A DNA stretch of 51,327 nt from Paulinella micropora (lineage: Eukaryota > Cercozoa > Imbricatea > Euglyphida), in the NCBI GenBank assembly GCA_009731375.1, contig BJOX01000003.1, positions 427,281 through 478,607 on the forward strand, written 5' to 3'. Positions 9,481-19,484 of this stretch are shown one piece after another (position 1 is the first letter of the stretch; each line of letters begins with the position of its first letter). The notes under the pieces were generated by a model. The model made no database searches and was not told the DNA's origin. It saw only the letters and a program-made list of their open reading frames with translations. The position numbers were made by a program, and so were the translations under genes.

Positions 9481-10690
9481 ATGAGCCAGCAAAATGCGAA
9501 GTACCAACTAAAGGTCCCACTACTTCCGAGGAAACCTGACATTCACCAATTCGACGCATGGAAGGAGGATTTCCTACTCTTCCTGGCGAGCGTAAACCCT
9601 AAACACCTACTGATACTCAACGACTCTGCTTCACCGGTCTCTACGCAAGAGATTCGGGCGATGTACGCCGACGAGATCAAGAAGGCGAGGGCGGCGACAG
9701 CCACGTCTACGACTACTACCACGTCAACTACGACGACTCAAACCGCCTCAAGTCAAAAGGCAACTGCTTCCGGAAAGTCAAGTCAAAAGGCTACTGCCTC
9801 CGGGAAGGCACTACCACAACTCGCACCTGGCGATAGCGGGGACGATGACGACCCAGACGACTCCAAAAGCGGCGGGCTGCAACCAGCACACTCGTCCACG
9901 TCAAGGTCGACAACCCTGATACCCCTCGCGACATCCTACATCCTGCTCCCGCCTGCAACGAAATTGCAAGCCAACATACAGATCAGAGCATTCTTGACTG
10001 AAGCGATACCACATGGACACCCTGCGGCACTGACCATCGCCCGGGCCGGCAACGATCCTGCAGACAAGTGGGCAGCGCTGAGTGACCGTTACGGAAACAA
10101 GGGACAGATTGCTACTGCCAAGTGCTATTCGACCTTTTTCAGGGAACGATCACCTCCAGCGACGATCTACCTACGTTCATCGACAGGACACACGTACGGT
10201 TTGAACAGCTCGCGGCAAGGAACATTATCTTATCCCTGCACAAGCTCCATGCGTCAAACCACGACTACCTGAAGACAGTAGGCACTACACTATACTGGTC
10301 GAAGTCGGATCACGAGCAACCTACCTTTGACGAGTTTTCCCGACTGATACTACAACAGCATCACGCGTAAGGCTTCGGACCCGGCAACGAATACCAGACC
10401 CCTGTCATCGCCAACTATGCAAGCGAGCAGAAGAATGGAGGTAACCGAAGTCGAGGGGGAGCTAACCGCGGGACCGCTAACGGCGGGGCAACAAAGAAAT
10501 GTCACAACTGCTCCCGCACCAACCACGTCGCTGGAGACTGCCGAGCCACATGCACACGCAAAGGTTGTGAAGGTAAGCCGACTCATTCGGGGGCAGAGTG
10601 CCCGTTACCTCGACGATCCCAAAAGTCGATCAAGTCAACGACGCGTGCCACACCTCCACCGAAATCTGGTACCCAACGGAGCAGCAACGC
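9481..10690 (+). pseudogene. copia-type gag remnant with zinc knuckle
   Basis: The frame opens at the ATG 4 bases after the LTR (MSQQNAKYQLKVPLLP, then FDAWKEDFLLFL), which resembles the UBN2-type gag N-terminus of copia elements. It has a Thr/Ser-rich linker. A frame change near 10125 moves to LPTFIDRTHVRFEQLAARN. A zinc knuckle CHNCSRTNHVAGDC (CX2CX4HX4C) lies at about 10500-10540, followed by further Cys (TCTRKGCEGKPTH). At least two frameshifts are present. Confidence 0.7.
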
Positions 10691-11549
10691 AAACTTAATA
10701 GTAGACGGGCAGCATCAGGAAAGTGAAGGCGAGAAGGAGGCACCCACCGACCAGTTGGACGACGACAACTCTGCTGACGTATACATGTTCGATGTGGCTC
10801 AGAGAAGGATGAGAGCGATGAAGAACAGGCAACGCCATCGACTGCATCGTTTCCCGACGCACCGTTGCAACCTACGGGGGACAGCGGAGGTGGCATGTTC
10901 AGCTTCAACCTGGATGACAACAAAAACAGACAGCGGATCACTTCAGATGAAATCGAGGCAGCACACGCAGAGGAAGTGAGAGACCCACACTCACCGCCAT
11001 AAACCGGACCAGAGGCACAGACTCGAGTGGACATCAACACTGAACGGACACTGGATCAACGCTTCGCCAGCCTACTGGACGCAAGGGCAACAACTGCAGA
11101 CATCGCACACGACCCACAAGCCAGACGGGCTTATGGATCGTTGACGGGTACTCGCATCGTCGCTGGACCTCACTTGAGATAGTATTACCCGCCCAACCAA
11201 CCATCGAACCCCCCAAACCCAGCGGACCCACCTAACCCAACGAACCGGAGGAGTGGGTGTGGCAAACACCGGACGTCAGGGAGTTCATGCAACTACTTGA
11301 AGACAAGCGCAGGGGAGAGGAAACAACCCAACGCAACATCGAGGGGGAGAGGAGCGTACCGATCATGATCAATCCACCCACCAACGACATCCCCTACTTG
11401 AGGAACCTCTACCTGCGATGTGCAGCCAACGTATGGAACCGCTTCCCTCACCCATGGCTCAAGGCAGACGGCCGTGCACCAGCCATGTACGACATGCATG
11501 GGACAGACCCCGCATCTTGCGTTATAGGGTCTACTGTTCCCTGCGGGCG
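10691..11549 (+). other. copia internal remnant, no domain recognised
   Basis: The region between gag and RNase H should contain protease, integrase and RT in a complete copia element, which needs about 3 kb. Only about 860 bp is present. Open frames here (for example 11257-11727) show no DDE or YVDD motif. The simplest reading is an internal deletion. Confidence 0.5.
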
Positions 11550-12055
11550 TAAAGCCGGATCAGCTGCTGTCATACTCAGACAGCAACTTAGGAGGCTGCC
11601 TGTTTACACGACGATCGCGAACTGGACAGGTACACGTAATAACGGGTGCACCGATAGCCTGGTCATCGAAGCGTCAATCAACTGTAGCACTATCTACTAT
11701 GGACGCGGAATGCATCGCCAACTCTGACACCGCACGTGTAGCCATAGCGATTCAGAACTTTTGTGCGGAGATCGGATACTTCATCAGCTTACCATCTGTA
11801 ATGTTCAACGACAACCGAGGCGCGATACTAGCTGCAACCAACGGACTGGGAGGGCAACGCACCCGTCACCTGGACATCAAACATCACTATCTCATCGAAC
11901 AGGTGCGAGCTGGCAGGTTAGTACTCCGACATGTACCATCGTTGGACAACATAGCGGATATCTTCACGAAGCCGCTATCACCTGCACAATTCGCCAACAT
12001 AGTGGGCAGCATCACCGTACGATTGACAGACGCGATCCCGGACTTCCGCCCATAG
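11550..12055 (+). pseudogene. copia-type RNase H fragment
   Basis: A continuous frame reads SYSDSNLGGCLFTRRSRTG, then IAWSSKRQSTVALSTMDAEC, then FNDNRGAI, RTRHLDIKHHYL and DNIADIFTKPL. This is the canonical Ty1/copia RNase H with its conserved D, E and D positions and the TKPL end motif. The domain itself looks intact, but upstream pol is missing. It ends about 360 bp before the 3' LTR. Confidence 0.9.
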
Positions 12056-12415
12056 TTTCGGAACATGATGCTTCATTTTTCTCCTTTTCAGGATTTATGC
12101 TGGGCCAGGATACCGGACGCTTGACGACCGACTGGGACCTTGCCTGAAAGGCACTCGCAAATATGATAAGGGACAGTGGTATTGTTAACGAAGTTTACAA
12201 CTTATTTCTCAATCACCACCATAAGTGGATAATAATAGTTAACGTAACAACTTGTATGACAGCATTATCCGTTTACTATACACAGTAGTCACGGCCTCAC
12301 GCTCAACTCGTTAACATGTTCGCCTATAATAATAATCACATCCCAACTTTACATCATCTCTTCACTGTGACATTAACCGTCGTACTGTACATATATACCA
12401 AACACAAAGGAGGAG

Positions 12416-12730
12416 TGTTACCGGTCATATATATTACATATCTATCGGTTATATATTCAATTGTGTATGGATATATTTCCAGTACTGATCAGTCCGGTCC
12501 TACCTCATTTACTATTGAGCACCAGGACACTAATCAGTATGATCCGGTTATTATTATTAATGGAACTAGATTCAGAAACCAGTGCTCGTGCCGTTTGCAC
12601 TGCGCACTTTGTTACCAGTTCAGTTTCCTCAGTAAAGACGATCTACGAAGTACTTCATTGAACCACTGCGTAAACCCAGAACTAGAGTAATTTACTCAAT
12701 CACCGGAATAATCAACATTGACAGGTTATA
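12416..12730 (+). repeat. 3' LTR of copia-type element
   Basis: 315 bp starting TGTTACCGGTCA immediately after the polypurine tract. The match to the 5' LTR continues to GGTTATA at 12730. It carries CG where the 5' LTR often has TG or CA. Confidence 0.88.
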
Positions 12731-12735
12731 AAGCG

Positions 12736-13340
12736 AAGAGTAGCGGCCGTGGTTAAGGGTCAGGCGGGCGTGGACCAGTTGGCAAAAGTGGCAGTCGCGG
12801 AGGGCGGCGAGAATATCAAGGTGAATGATATCCGTACCGTCGGTGCGGAACCAGACGTAGCGCTCCTTGATGAAAGGGACAAGCGTCGGCGCTTTTGCAT
12901 GGTTCTGCATCAGATGGGCATAGTTGATAAGAGGGCGGCGCAGCTCTTCTGGGACATAAACCTTAACTGAAGACTGATCGGAGTCGGTGGTGACAGCAAG
13001 GCCTTGTCGTAGGGTCAGCTCGGTGGAGCCGGCGGAGACGGAAATGATGCCGTCAGTCCAGAGAGGGGCCGTAAGATCGTCTTGTGGTTGTGCGTTGATG
13101 ATCAACATGTTGGCGGGTGACGCGCTGCGCGTACGATGTGGCGACGAGAGGATAGATGCAGTGTTGCTCCATACCAAGTCCGTGGACGAGACAGACGAGG
13201 TTGTCGTCGAGGAACAAGATCTTGCGACACTGTTCGACGATCTTCTGTGGAAGGGTGTCATCGGGGACGCAGTGGACCAAGTCCTGAGGCATGAGCAGTG
13301 CGAACGGTTTGCGAAGAGCGAACATATCGCGGGCAACCAT
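12736..13340 (-). pseudogene. gypsy integrase zinc-binding N-terminal domain and spacer
   Basis: Minus-strand coding with VKVYVPEELRRPLINYAH, then HLMQNH (H-x4-H) and, after about 35 residues, CHFC. This is the HHCC zinc module of gypsy integrases. Upstream of it is a spacer typical of the RNase H-integrase junction. The copia element cuts it from its catalytic core. Confidence 0.7.
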
Positions 13341-13439
13341 CGGGGAGCGTTCAGCGGAGGGAATGGGGCCTGAATGCTACGTAGAGTGGGGCCGCCGCGG
13401 AGGATCCGACAAGAGAGGGACTTGAGAGGGGTATCCAGG

Positions 13440-13866
13440 GCCGCGTGCGTACTTTCAACTGCTAACCAGAGGGTAGAGCCTGCTCAGGGTACCGGAATGG
13501 TGGATAAGAGCTGGAGAGTCGCCTCGGCTTCGCCAATCAGAGTGGGCTGGCAGGGGGCGATGCAGGGGACATGTGACAGACCGTCGGGGAGTTGGTTCTT
13601 CGACTTTGAATCGAATCGTTTGAAGGTTCTCCAGGACCCAGTTAACAACCATGGGGCTGCGAGCGTGCCATAGCCATGATAGTGGCCGATGGGGTGACGA
13701 TGGTGAGTTCGTGATCGCTGGCATCGATGTAATAGCGGAATTGTTGGATACAGTAGATTAGGCCGTAGGCTTCACGAATGTAGGTCGCCCATCGTGTCTG
13801 CGTGTTGGTGAACTTCTGGGAGAAATACAGAATAACCGGAGCGTTGCGCTCTGGGCCGTTAAGGCA
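13440..13866 (-). pseudogene. gypsy RNase H fragment
   Basis: The minus-strand reading gives LYFSQKFTNTQTRWATYI, then REAYGLIYCIQQFRYYI and DHELTIVTPS, matching the middle of gypsy RNase H (the Glu of REAY and the Asp of ASDH-type motifs). The N-terminal RNase H part is missing at the junction near 13866. A frameshift follows near 13670. Confidence 0.6.
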
Positions 13867-14031
13867 GTGGAATCACTATTTTGTAACGCGGAATCCGTAT
13901 TTTTTGGATATATACAGAGATATATTTTTGGGAAAAAACTGTCGAAATGACAGGTTTCTTGGTTGTACATGCAACACAAAGGCATCATGAAGTATTGAAC
14001 TCTTGGCATACATAGTCGTGAGGTCGTGTGG

Positions 14032-14083
14032 AACAGAACTTTGGTTCCAGTTATACTCAAGATTCGGAGAACTCAGCTCTGTT
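14032..14083. repeat. palindromic unit A (family of ~50 bp)
   Basis: AACAGAACTTTGGTTCCAG at the left faces AGAACTCAGCTCTGTT at the right as an imperfect inverted repeat. It belongs to the AACACAACTTNGTTCC family found at 14498, 14576, 15106, 15678 and 16311. Confidence 0.7.
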
Positions 14084-14360
14084 ATTTCTTCATACAAATT
14101 AGTAAATGCTTTTTTTCACTTCTTAATGATAAAAACTGTTACTAATAAAATCAATATATATTATCAACATCATAATTAATGAAATTACATCTGTTATCTT
14201 GTATATTAATTTAATATAAATTAACGAAAAAAAAATTGTAGAGTTCTTGTAACTTGATATTTGCTACCTTATCCTGAAGATTGTGTCAGAAACTAAAAAT
14301 TATAAATATATAAAAAAAGTTCGTTTAAAAATAATTTAGAATATTTTCTACATATTTTCA

Positions 14361-14417
14361 AGTTGTTTCAAGTTGTTTCAAGTTGTTTCAAGTTGTTTCA
14401 AGTTGTTTCAAGTTGTT
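14361..14417. repeat. 10-bp tandem array AGTTGTTTCA
   Basis: About five to six perfect copies of a 10-bp unit. The reverse complement of the unit forms the larger array at 14713-14972. Confidence 0.95.
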
Positions 14418-14497
14418 TTTAGCTATTTTCAATTTTTATAATTTTGAATATTTTGAATATATATATGTGAAATTTAAATAAATTATTAAAATTTTAT

Positions 14498-14549
14498 AAC
14501 AAAACTTTAGTTCCAGTTATCTGTCACATTTTTGGAACCAAGTTGTGTT
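14498..14549. repeat. palindromic unit B
   Basis: The left arm AACAAAACTTTAGTTCCAG faces the right arm TTTTTGGAACCAAGTTGTGTT. Same family as the intron-forming unit at 15678. Confidence 0.75.
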
Positions 14550-14575
14550 GTTACAAAAAAATTCTGCTGTTATAA

Positions 14576-14633
14576 ATTAAGTAACGTCTTGTTCCAAAAA
14601 TCAGTAGGTTTTTGGAACAGGCAGTTTCTTAAT
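14576..14633. repeat. palindromic unit C
   Basis: GTTCCAAAAATC-AGTAG-GTTTTTGGAAC forms the hairpin core, and the similarity extends outward to ATTAAG on one side and CTTAAT on the other. Confidence 0.8.
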
Positions 14634-14712
14634 TTCTAACAGGAACCAAACTTGTGTTATAAATTTTAATAAATTATTTAAATTTAAGATACGCATATTT
14701 TTAAATTTATTG

Positions 14713-14972
14713 AAAACTAAAATAACTTGAAATAACTTAAAATAAGTTGAAATAAGATGAAATGACTTGAAATAACTTGAAATAACCTGAAACAACTTGA
14801 AGCAACTTGAAGCAACTTGAAATAACTTGAAGCAAATTTGAACAACTTGAAACAACTTGAAAATTGAAACAACTTGAAACAACTTGAAACAACTTGGAAC
14901 AACTTGAAACAAATTAATAACAATTTAATAATAACTTGAAACAACTTAAAACAACTTGAAACAACTTGAAAA
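14713..14972. repeat. long array of CTTGAAACAA-type 10-bp units
   Basis: About two dozen 10-11-bp units (AACTTGAAAC, AACTTGAAGC, AACTTGAAAT variants). The unit is the reverse complement of the array at 14361-14417. Apparent reading frames (FQVVSSCFKLFQ repeats) are a by-product. Confidence 0.95.
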
Positions 14973-15105
14973 AACATGTATGATACTTCCTCTCAGCAGT
15001 GGTGGAACTAGCCAATACACCCAGCGCCAGAGGTTGAGGGATAGTAGTTGTGTTCTGCATACCAGTGAAAAGACTACAGAGGTGGAGTTCTAGGCGGAAA
15101 TATCA

Positions 15106-15157
15106 AACACAACTTTGGTTCCACGAATCAGTAGGATTCCTGGAACCAAGGTCTGTA
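15106..15157. repeat. palindromic unit D
   Basis: TTGGTTCCACGAATC-AGTAG-GATTCCTGGAACCAA is a 15-bp stem with one mismatch, preceded by AACACAAC. It is the clearest hairpin of the family. Confidence 0.85.
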
Positions 15158-15545
15158 TCTAGTGGGTTTGCAACTAAACCCAAAATGAACTAGTTTCAAA
15201 GTGCCTAAACTCACGCCCAAAAATTTGAATTAAAAAAAATTAAATTCTGAATTTCAGCTCGACAATGTGTCATTGGGTCCTGTCAGGCCTACCACTTGAG
15301 TACTCACAATACAAATTGGTAAGAAAAGTGAATATGCAAGCGAAATTGGCAAAACATTTAGTCAGACAAGCTATTCTGGCAAACAATTCAATGAAAAATC
15401 CAACGCTTTAGTCAGCAATGGCACGCACCCAAACCAGTTTGACAGGCTGTCCCACTTCATAAATCAAGTTTTTACCAAGCACCAAAGTGCTGAAGGCCTG
15501 TGGTGCAAAACCTCAGACCAGAAAGCTTAGGTTACGGGTGGTGAC

Positions 15546-16183
15546 ATGGCTACACGCAAGACGAGAGGAGGTGCTCCGGGAAGGGGGAGAAAGCCCACCC
15601 CGAGGGGTATAGGTGTCGTGACATCACGTGCTGCACGCAGCAAAGGGCTCACCGGGACAGGGACACTCCAAGCAGAGGTAACACAACTTCGTTCCAGGAA
15701 TCCTACAGATAAGTAGAACCGATGTTGTGTCAGGATGATCCGTCTCAAGACTACAGCCAAGCGACCCTTTGCACTATGACGATCGGTTTCTATCCCCCAC
15801 GTAAACCAGAGACTGTGCCGGAAATGATGTTTTTCCTCCTGCCTAAAGGGCAGAAACCTGGGAAGAAAAAAATTTCCTTCACAAACAAGCAGTATGAGCA
15901 GATGCTGTAAGATCCCTAGGACTAACATGTCGTTCTCAAGCACGAAGGAGATTGGTTCCCACCTACTTCTTCTTTTTTGCACAAAACACATTTTTTTTTC
16001 GTGCATTTTGCTGCAGTCGGAAGTTTTTGTATTTAGAAGTGTTGTTGCTTTGATCTTTTTTTCATTCGTTTTCCCCTTGGTTCATGACAGGTACAAGTTC
16101 TCATGGAAAGATTTTGTCGCTCCCTTGCAGAAATGGCATTCTCTGTGCGTAAAGGATGTCAATTTCGAGCTGATTCTGGTCTG
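15546..16183 (+). CDS. small three-exon gene, unrecognised product
   Basis: Exon 1 is 15546-15677 (Arg/Gly-rich, MATRKTRGGAPGRGRKP). Exon 2 is 15734-15906 (contains GFYPPRKPETVPEMMFFLLP and KKKISFTNKQYEQM). Exon 3 is 16091-16183 (KFSWKDFVAPLQKWHSLCV). Donors are GTAACA and GTAAGA; acceptors are GTCAG and GACAG. The first join is phase 0 and the second phase 2 (CT + G), and both keep the frame open to a TGA. This consistency is the evidence that it is spliced. I recognise no domain. A further open frame at 16441-16586 after a GGCAG acceptor may be another exon. The copy is probably truncated by the retroelement junction near 16590. Confidence 0.5.
15678..15733 (+). other. 56-bp intron made of palindromic unit E
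   Basis: The inferred intron starts GT-AACACAACTTCGTTCC and ends GATGTTGTGT-CAG. Between the GT and the CAG it is one member of the ~50-bp palindromic family, so its termini are inverted repeats. Removing it joins two open frames in phase 0. This architecture (terminal inverted repeats plus splice sites) is what is described for introner elements, that is, transposons that create introns on insertion. Confidence 0.6.
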
Positions 16184-16310
16184 ATTTCTTCATGTTGTGA
16201 TGCTTGTTTTTGTAAGTTTTGATGGGAAGGATGTATGGAGGAAGCAACACAACATTTTCTTTTGTCGTGTGTTGATAATTGAAATTTGTTGAAGTGTTTA
16301 CATTTTCATC

Positions 16311-16361
16311 AACACAATGTTGTTCTACTTATCTGTAGGATTTCCGGAACATAGTTGTGTT
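16311..16361. repeat. palindromic unit F (opposite orientation to E)
   Basis: AACACAATGTTGTTCTACTT then ATCTGTAGGATTTCCGGAAC then ATAGTTGTGTT is the reverse complement of unit E with a few changes. Confidence 0.85.
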
Positions 16362-16595
16362 AAAAATTTCTTTTCCTTGCTGTGTTTATTGTCCTCAATC
16401 TTCATAAATTTAATAAACACAAGTTTTTTTTTTCGGCAGATGCTTACTTGCTACTCGGTTCTGTTTCATTTGAACCTTCAAGAATATCAAGAAGCGGGCG
16501 TTGATGCTGCAACCCTTGCCGATCAGTTCTACAACATGCTCGATTCCTTCAAGGTTAATGATGGTTTCAAGACCCCGCCTGGGAAAGGGTTCCAT

Positions 16596-17543
16596 ACGCC
16601 ATGGTACCATCATTGAGTTCGCGGTAACCTAAGCGTAGTTTACGGGCCGACCCATGAAGGCCGGAGTCTTGCATAGCTTGAAAAATGCAGCGGAGCTCGC
16701 GAAGATGGGTATCGAAGTCGTTGGAGCCGTCTGTGACGTCGTCGAGGTAGGCCGAGGCCGCGGATCTGTTCCAAAAGTCCAAGTGGTTGAAGGACTTGTC
16801 CATAGCGCGTTGGAAGTCTCCCGGGGCGCCGTGAACACCTTGAGGCATAAAATTTGGAACTAGGAGTCCTAGGGGTGTCCAAACAGCGAGAATGTCGCGG
16901 CTGCCGTCATCTGGATTGAGTCGCAAATGCGTAAAGCCGTCGACCATGTCGATGGAACTAAGGTAGTGCCAGCCCGCGAAGCCTTTGCGGTAGCGATCCG
17001 GGTTGGGTAGACCTGGCACAGGCAGGTGGAGGTTGTCGTTGGCTGCGCGGTAGTCGTAGACGTTGGCAATGCGTATGTCGCGGATAACCTCCTTAGCTAA
17101 GTTTTCGAACTTTCCCACAGGGCAGGCTCGACTAGCCCAGGCACAGTTAGCGGAGGCCATGGACCAGAGGCCGGCTGTAGAACGTCCATCGCCCAACCTT
17201 TGAGGTACTGATGTACCGCTGGAGTCCAATCCGGACATTTGACCGCGATTGGTTTGGCTCCTGGTTTGAGGATGAGCGACACAACAGTATGGTTGAAGAC
17301 ACCTGCTTTGTCCTGAAAGACATCGTCGAATTCTCCGAGGAGGGCCCATAGGAGTCGTTGTTGTTCTGCAGTGAGGTCGGGGTTGACGACTTCAGATGCG
17401 TATTTGGGCGCAGGCGGCGCGGTGAGCTTGGCGGCCTGTTTGTCTAAAAAGTCGCGGCAGAGCCTCTCAGAGATGAGAAGCCACGGGGTCGGTTGTGTTC
17501 CACTGACCGTAGTTGCCGTACAGTCATATGTTTTTTTAAGCAT
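16596..17543 (-). pseudogene. gypsy reverse transcriptase
   Basis: The N-terminal part (17543-17097) has LLWALLGEFDDVFQDKAGV and PIAVKCPDWTPAVHQYL, the usual lead-in to gypsy RT. After a frame change near 17110 come DYRAANDNLHLPVP, SIDMVDGFTHLRL (first catalytic Asp), FMPQGVHGAPGDFQRAMD and SAYLDDV (the YxDD box, about 16745-16765), then LRELRCIFQAM and KLRLGYRELN. Sequence is lost after GTMAYG at about 16596. It is broken by frameshifts and separated from RNase H, so inactive. Confidence 0.9.
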
Positions 17544-17900
17544 TTTAAGCGTCGGTAAAATGGAGGCAACTATAACTTTTGTTAATGTTTTTTAATCGAA
17601 TTTTTTTATTGTAAAGATCACGATGAGATCTCTTGCTGGCTGAAAAAAAATCATTTGAAATTCAAATTTTTATAACGGTTAAAAGTTTTGTGTCTTGTGT
17701 ATTAAAAATAATTATTGTGTAAATTCTGTTTATAATTCGCGATAGTTTGGTCGGCAGTAATATAGACTGTGATCTTTCTGAATCTGCAGCCCTTTTGAAA
17801 AAAGGAGCAGTACGTCAGAAGCCTTAGTTTCCTGGGTTTTTGGTGTTTTTGTGACTCTTTACCCTAAAAAATGTTCAGGCCGGTCCACGCCATGCCAGCC
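17544..17900. other. no gene seen; AT-rich interval
   Basis: AT-rich DNA to the right of the gypsy RT. No LTR-like sequence is repeated elsewhere in the window. A short plus-strand frame (about 17745-17822, DSLVGSNIDCDLSESAA) might be a remnant of an upstream exon of the following gene. Confidence 0.45.
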
Positions 17901-18011
17901 AAAAAGCCAAATCCTGTCAACTTTTTTTACGGACCGGCGCAGTCTGGCGGCACTTTTTGAGGAAGCTCGGCACCATCTTCAAATGCCTCGTCCCAAGCCT
18001 TCTCGGAGATC

Positions 18012-19309
18012 TTGTGGACAAACGGCAAGACTGGGGACAAGAACAAAAAAAGAACTGAGAGGAAAAAACGTTCCGACACCTTGGGGGCAAAAAGAGCCAA
18101 GTTAGACGACCAAGAGCGAGTGGCAGAGGAAAGACAAGCGTCCTCCGATTATGGCAGACACACAGGCACTTTAGTGGGGGCAGACTCTCAGCTCGCGGAA
18201 CCTGATTTGGGGCAGAATCTTGAAATGGAATTTTGTGTGATGACGCCCAAAGGGGCTGGGGTGAATTACATGACCAGAAAGAAGTACTGGGCGAGTGAAG
18301 AGAGGGAGAAGATGACGCCAATAAAAGTGCCAGATGCGGATGGGTGTGTGGGTAGAACAGGAAAGCCATACCTGCGAGAGATGTGGCAGTGGCAGGAGAC
18401 AGATGATAGGTGTAGAATAGATAAGTATGTGACGGGGAAAGAGATAGTGTTAGTGTGTAGTGTGCCCAAGATCAGAAAGGAAGAGAAGGTGTCCAAGCAG
18501 ACTAGGAGACAGAGAAAGCAGAGGTGTGGGGCTGTGGTAGGGGAGGTTAGGCGAATGTTAGGTGAGGAGCATAGGTTGACAGAAGCAGAGGTGATCATGA
18601 TTATGATGAAATGGTGAAAGAAATGTATAAAAACTATGCTGCCCTGCCGACGAGAAAGAGATAGCAGATATAGCATACCAGGCACTCCTGCACATGGATT
18701 GCAATGTCATGTCGGATAAGCAAGTTCGGACTTTTTTGCGAGCAGTCCAGCATCCATTTCCGTCTGGCCAGAAGGTCAGCTTTGCTTTTTTTCATGTCTC
18801 TTGTCATAGCAATTTGTGTGATATAGTTGGCGGAAAAGAGAAAAGAACCGACAAATGAAGTAAATTTAAAGTACGATCTCAAAGTGTCAGCAGACGGTTT
18901 ATCTGCCAGTGCAAGTGTCTACACAATTCTCACTGAATTGGAGGCCAAGTGGTTGAAGAATGGGGGAGGGGAAGCCGATACTCTCATGATACCAGTGGGG
19001 GGGGGATGGAAGAATAACTGGGGCAACGCTGAATTCAGTACTGTGGGCAGTCAAGGTTTTTGCAGTTGATGCTGAAAAGAAATTGGTGCAGGGCTTTCCG
19101 CACCCTACCAGTCAAGAGGGGATCTTCCCTGTCCTCATTTCTAGGTGCGGGGAAGAGCTGGAGGAGCTCAAACAGTCCACAGGTAACATAACGTGGGGGC
19201 ATAAGGATGGGGCAGAACTGTTAAGGCAGTAAGAGCGGTTGTCTCTAATTTTTTTTGAGGTTAGTTTAGGGGCAGTTCATGATTGATCTGCCCCCACGTT
19301 AACGTCAAA

Positions 19310-19348
<39 letters not shown>

Positions 19349-19443
19349 CTCTCTTTTTGGTTCTCGCTTACTAGGAAATCTATGAGGAAGCGAACTAATG
19401 TTGTCCGCTTCCAGTGTCATAAATTTTCCCACACCTTTCTCTT

Positions 19444-19484
<41 letters not shown>

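Larger units (their letters stand above)
9172..12735 (+). mobile_element. Ty1/copia-type LTR retrotransposon, internally deleted, nested in gypsy integrase
   Basis: Near-identical LTRs (9177-9476 and 12416-12730) enclose a plus-strand gag remnant and a copia RNase H with no visible integrase or RT. Candidate target-site duplications flank it: AAGTG at 9172-9176 and AAGCG at 12731-12735 (4 of 5 match). A purine-rich tract (AAAGGAGGAG) directly precedes the 3' LTR, as expected for the polypurine primer. Total length is about 3.55 kb. Confidence 0.88.
13867..16590. other. non-gypsy segment between gypsy RT and RNase H
   Basis: AT-rich DNA unlike the flanking retroelement. It contains six palindromes of about 50 bp, two arrays of a 10-bp repeat in opposite orientation, and a small plus-strand gene with introns. 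No terminal inverted repeats or target duplication were seen at the two junctions, and roughly 100 codons of gypsy sequence seem to be missing. It could therefore be a replacement or rearrangement rather than a clean insertion. Confidence 0.6.
7575..17543 (-). mobile_element. Ty3/gypsy-type retrotransposon, decayed and interrupted
   Basis: On the minus strand the order is RT (17543-16596), RNase H (13866-13440), integrase zinc-binding domain (13340-12736), integrase catalytic core (9171-8384) and C-terminal tail (8383-7575). This is the gypsy order RT-RH-IN. It is interrupted by a non-gypsy segment (about 13867-16590) and by a Ty1/copia insertion (9177-12730). No LTRs were found at either side, and several frameshifts are present. 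Confidence 0.85.

Noticed and set aside
12316-12690. 124-codon frame over the 3' LTR
   Set aside because: Lies within the LTR and has a partner frame in the 5' LTR; non-coding repeat.
14361-14972. Regular short repeats considered as a CRISPR array
   Set aside because: Units are contiguous 10-mers without spacers, in a eukaryotic context.
14601-14977. Minus-strand frames of FQVVSSCFKLFQ repeats
   Set aside because: They arise from the 10-bp CTTGAAACAA array and are not a repeat protein.
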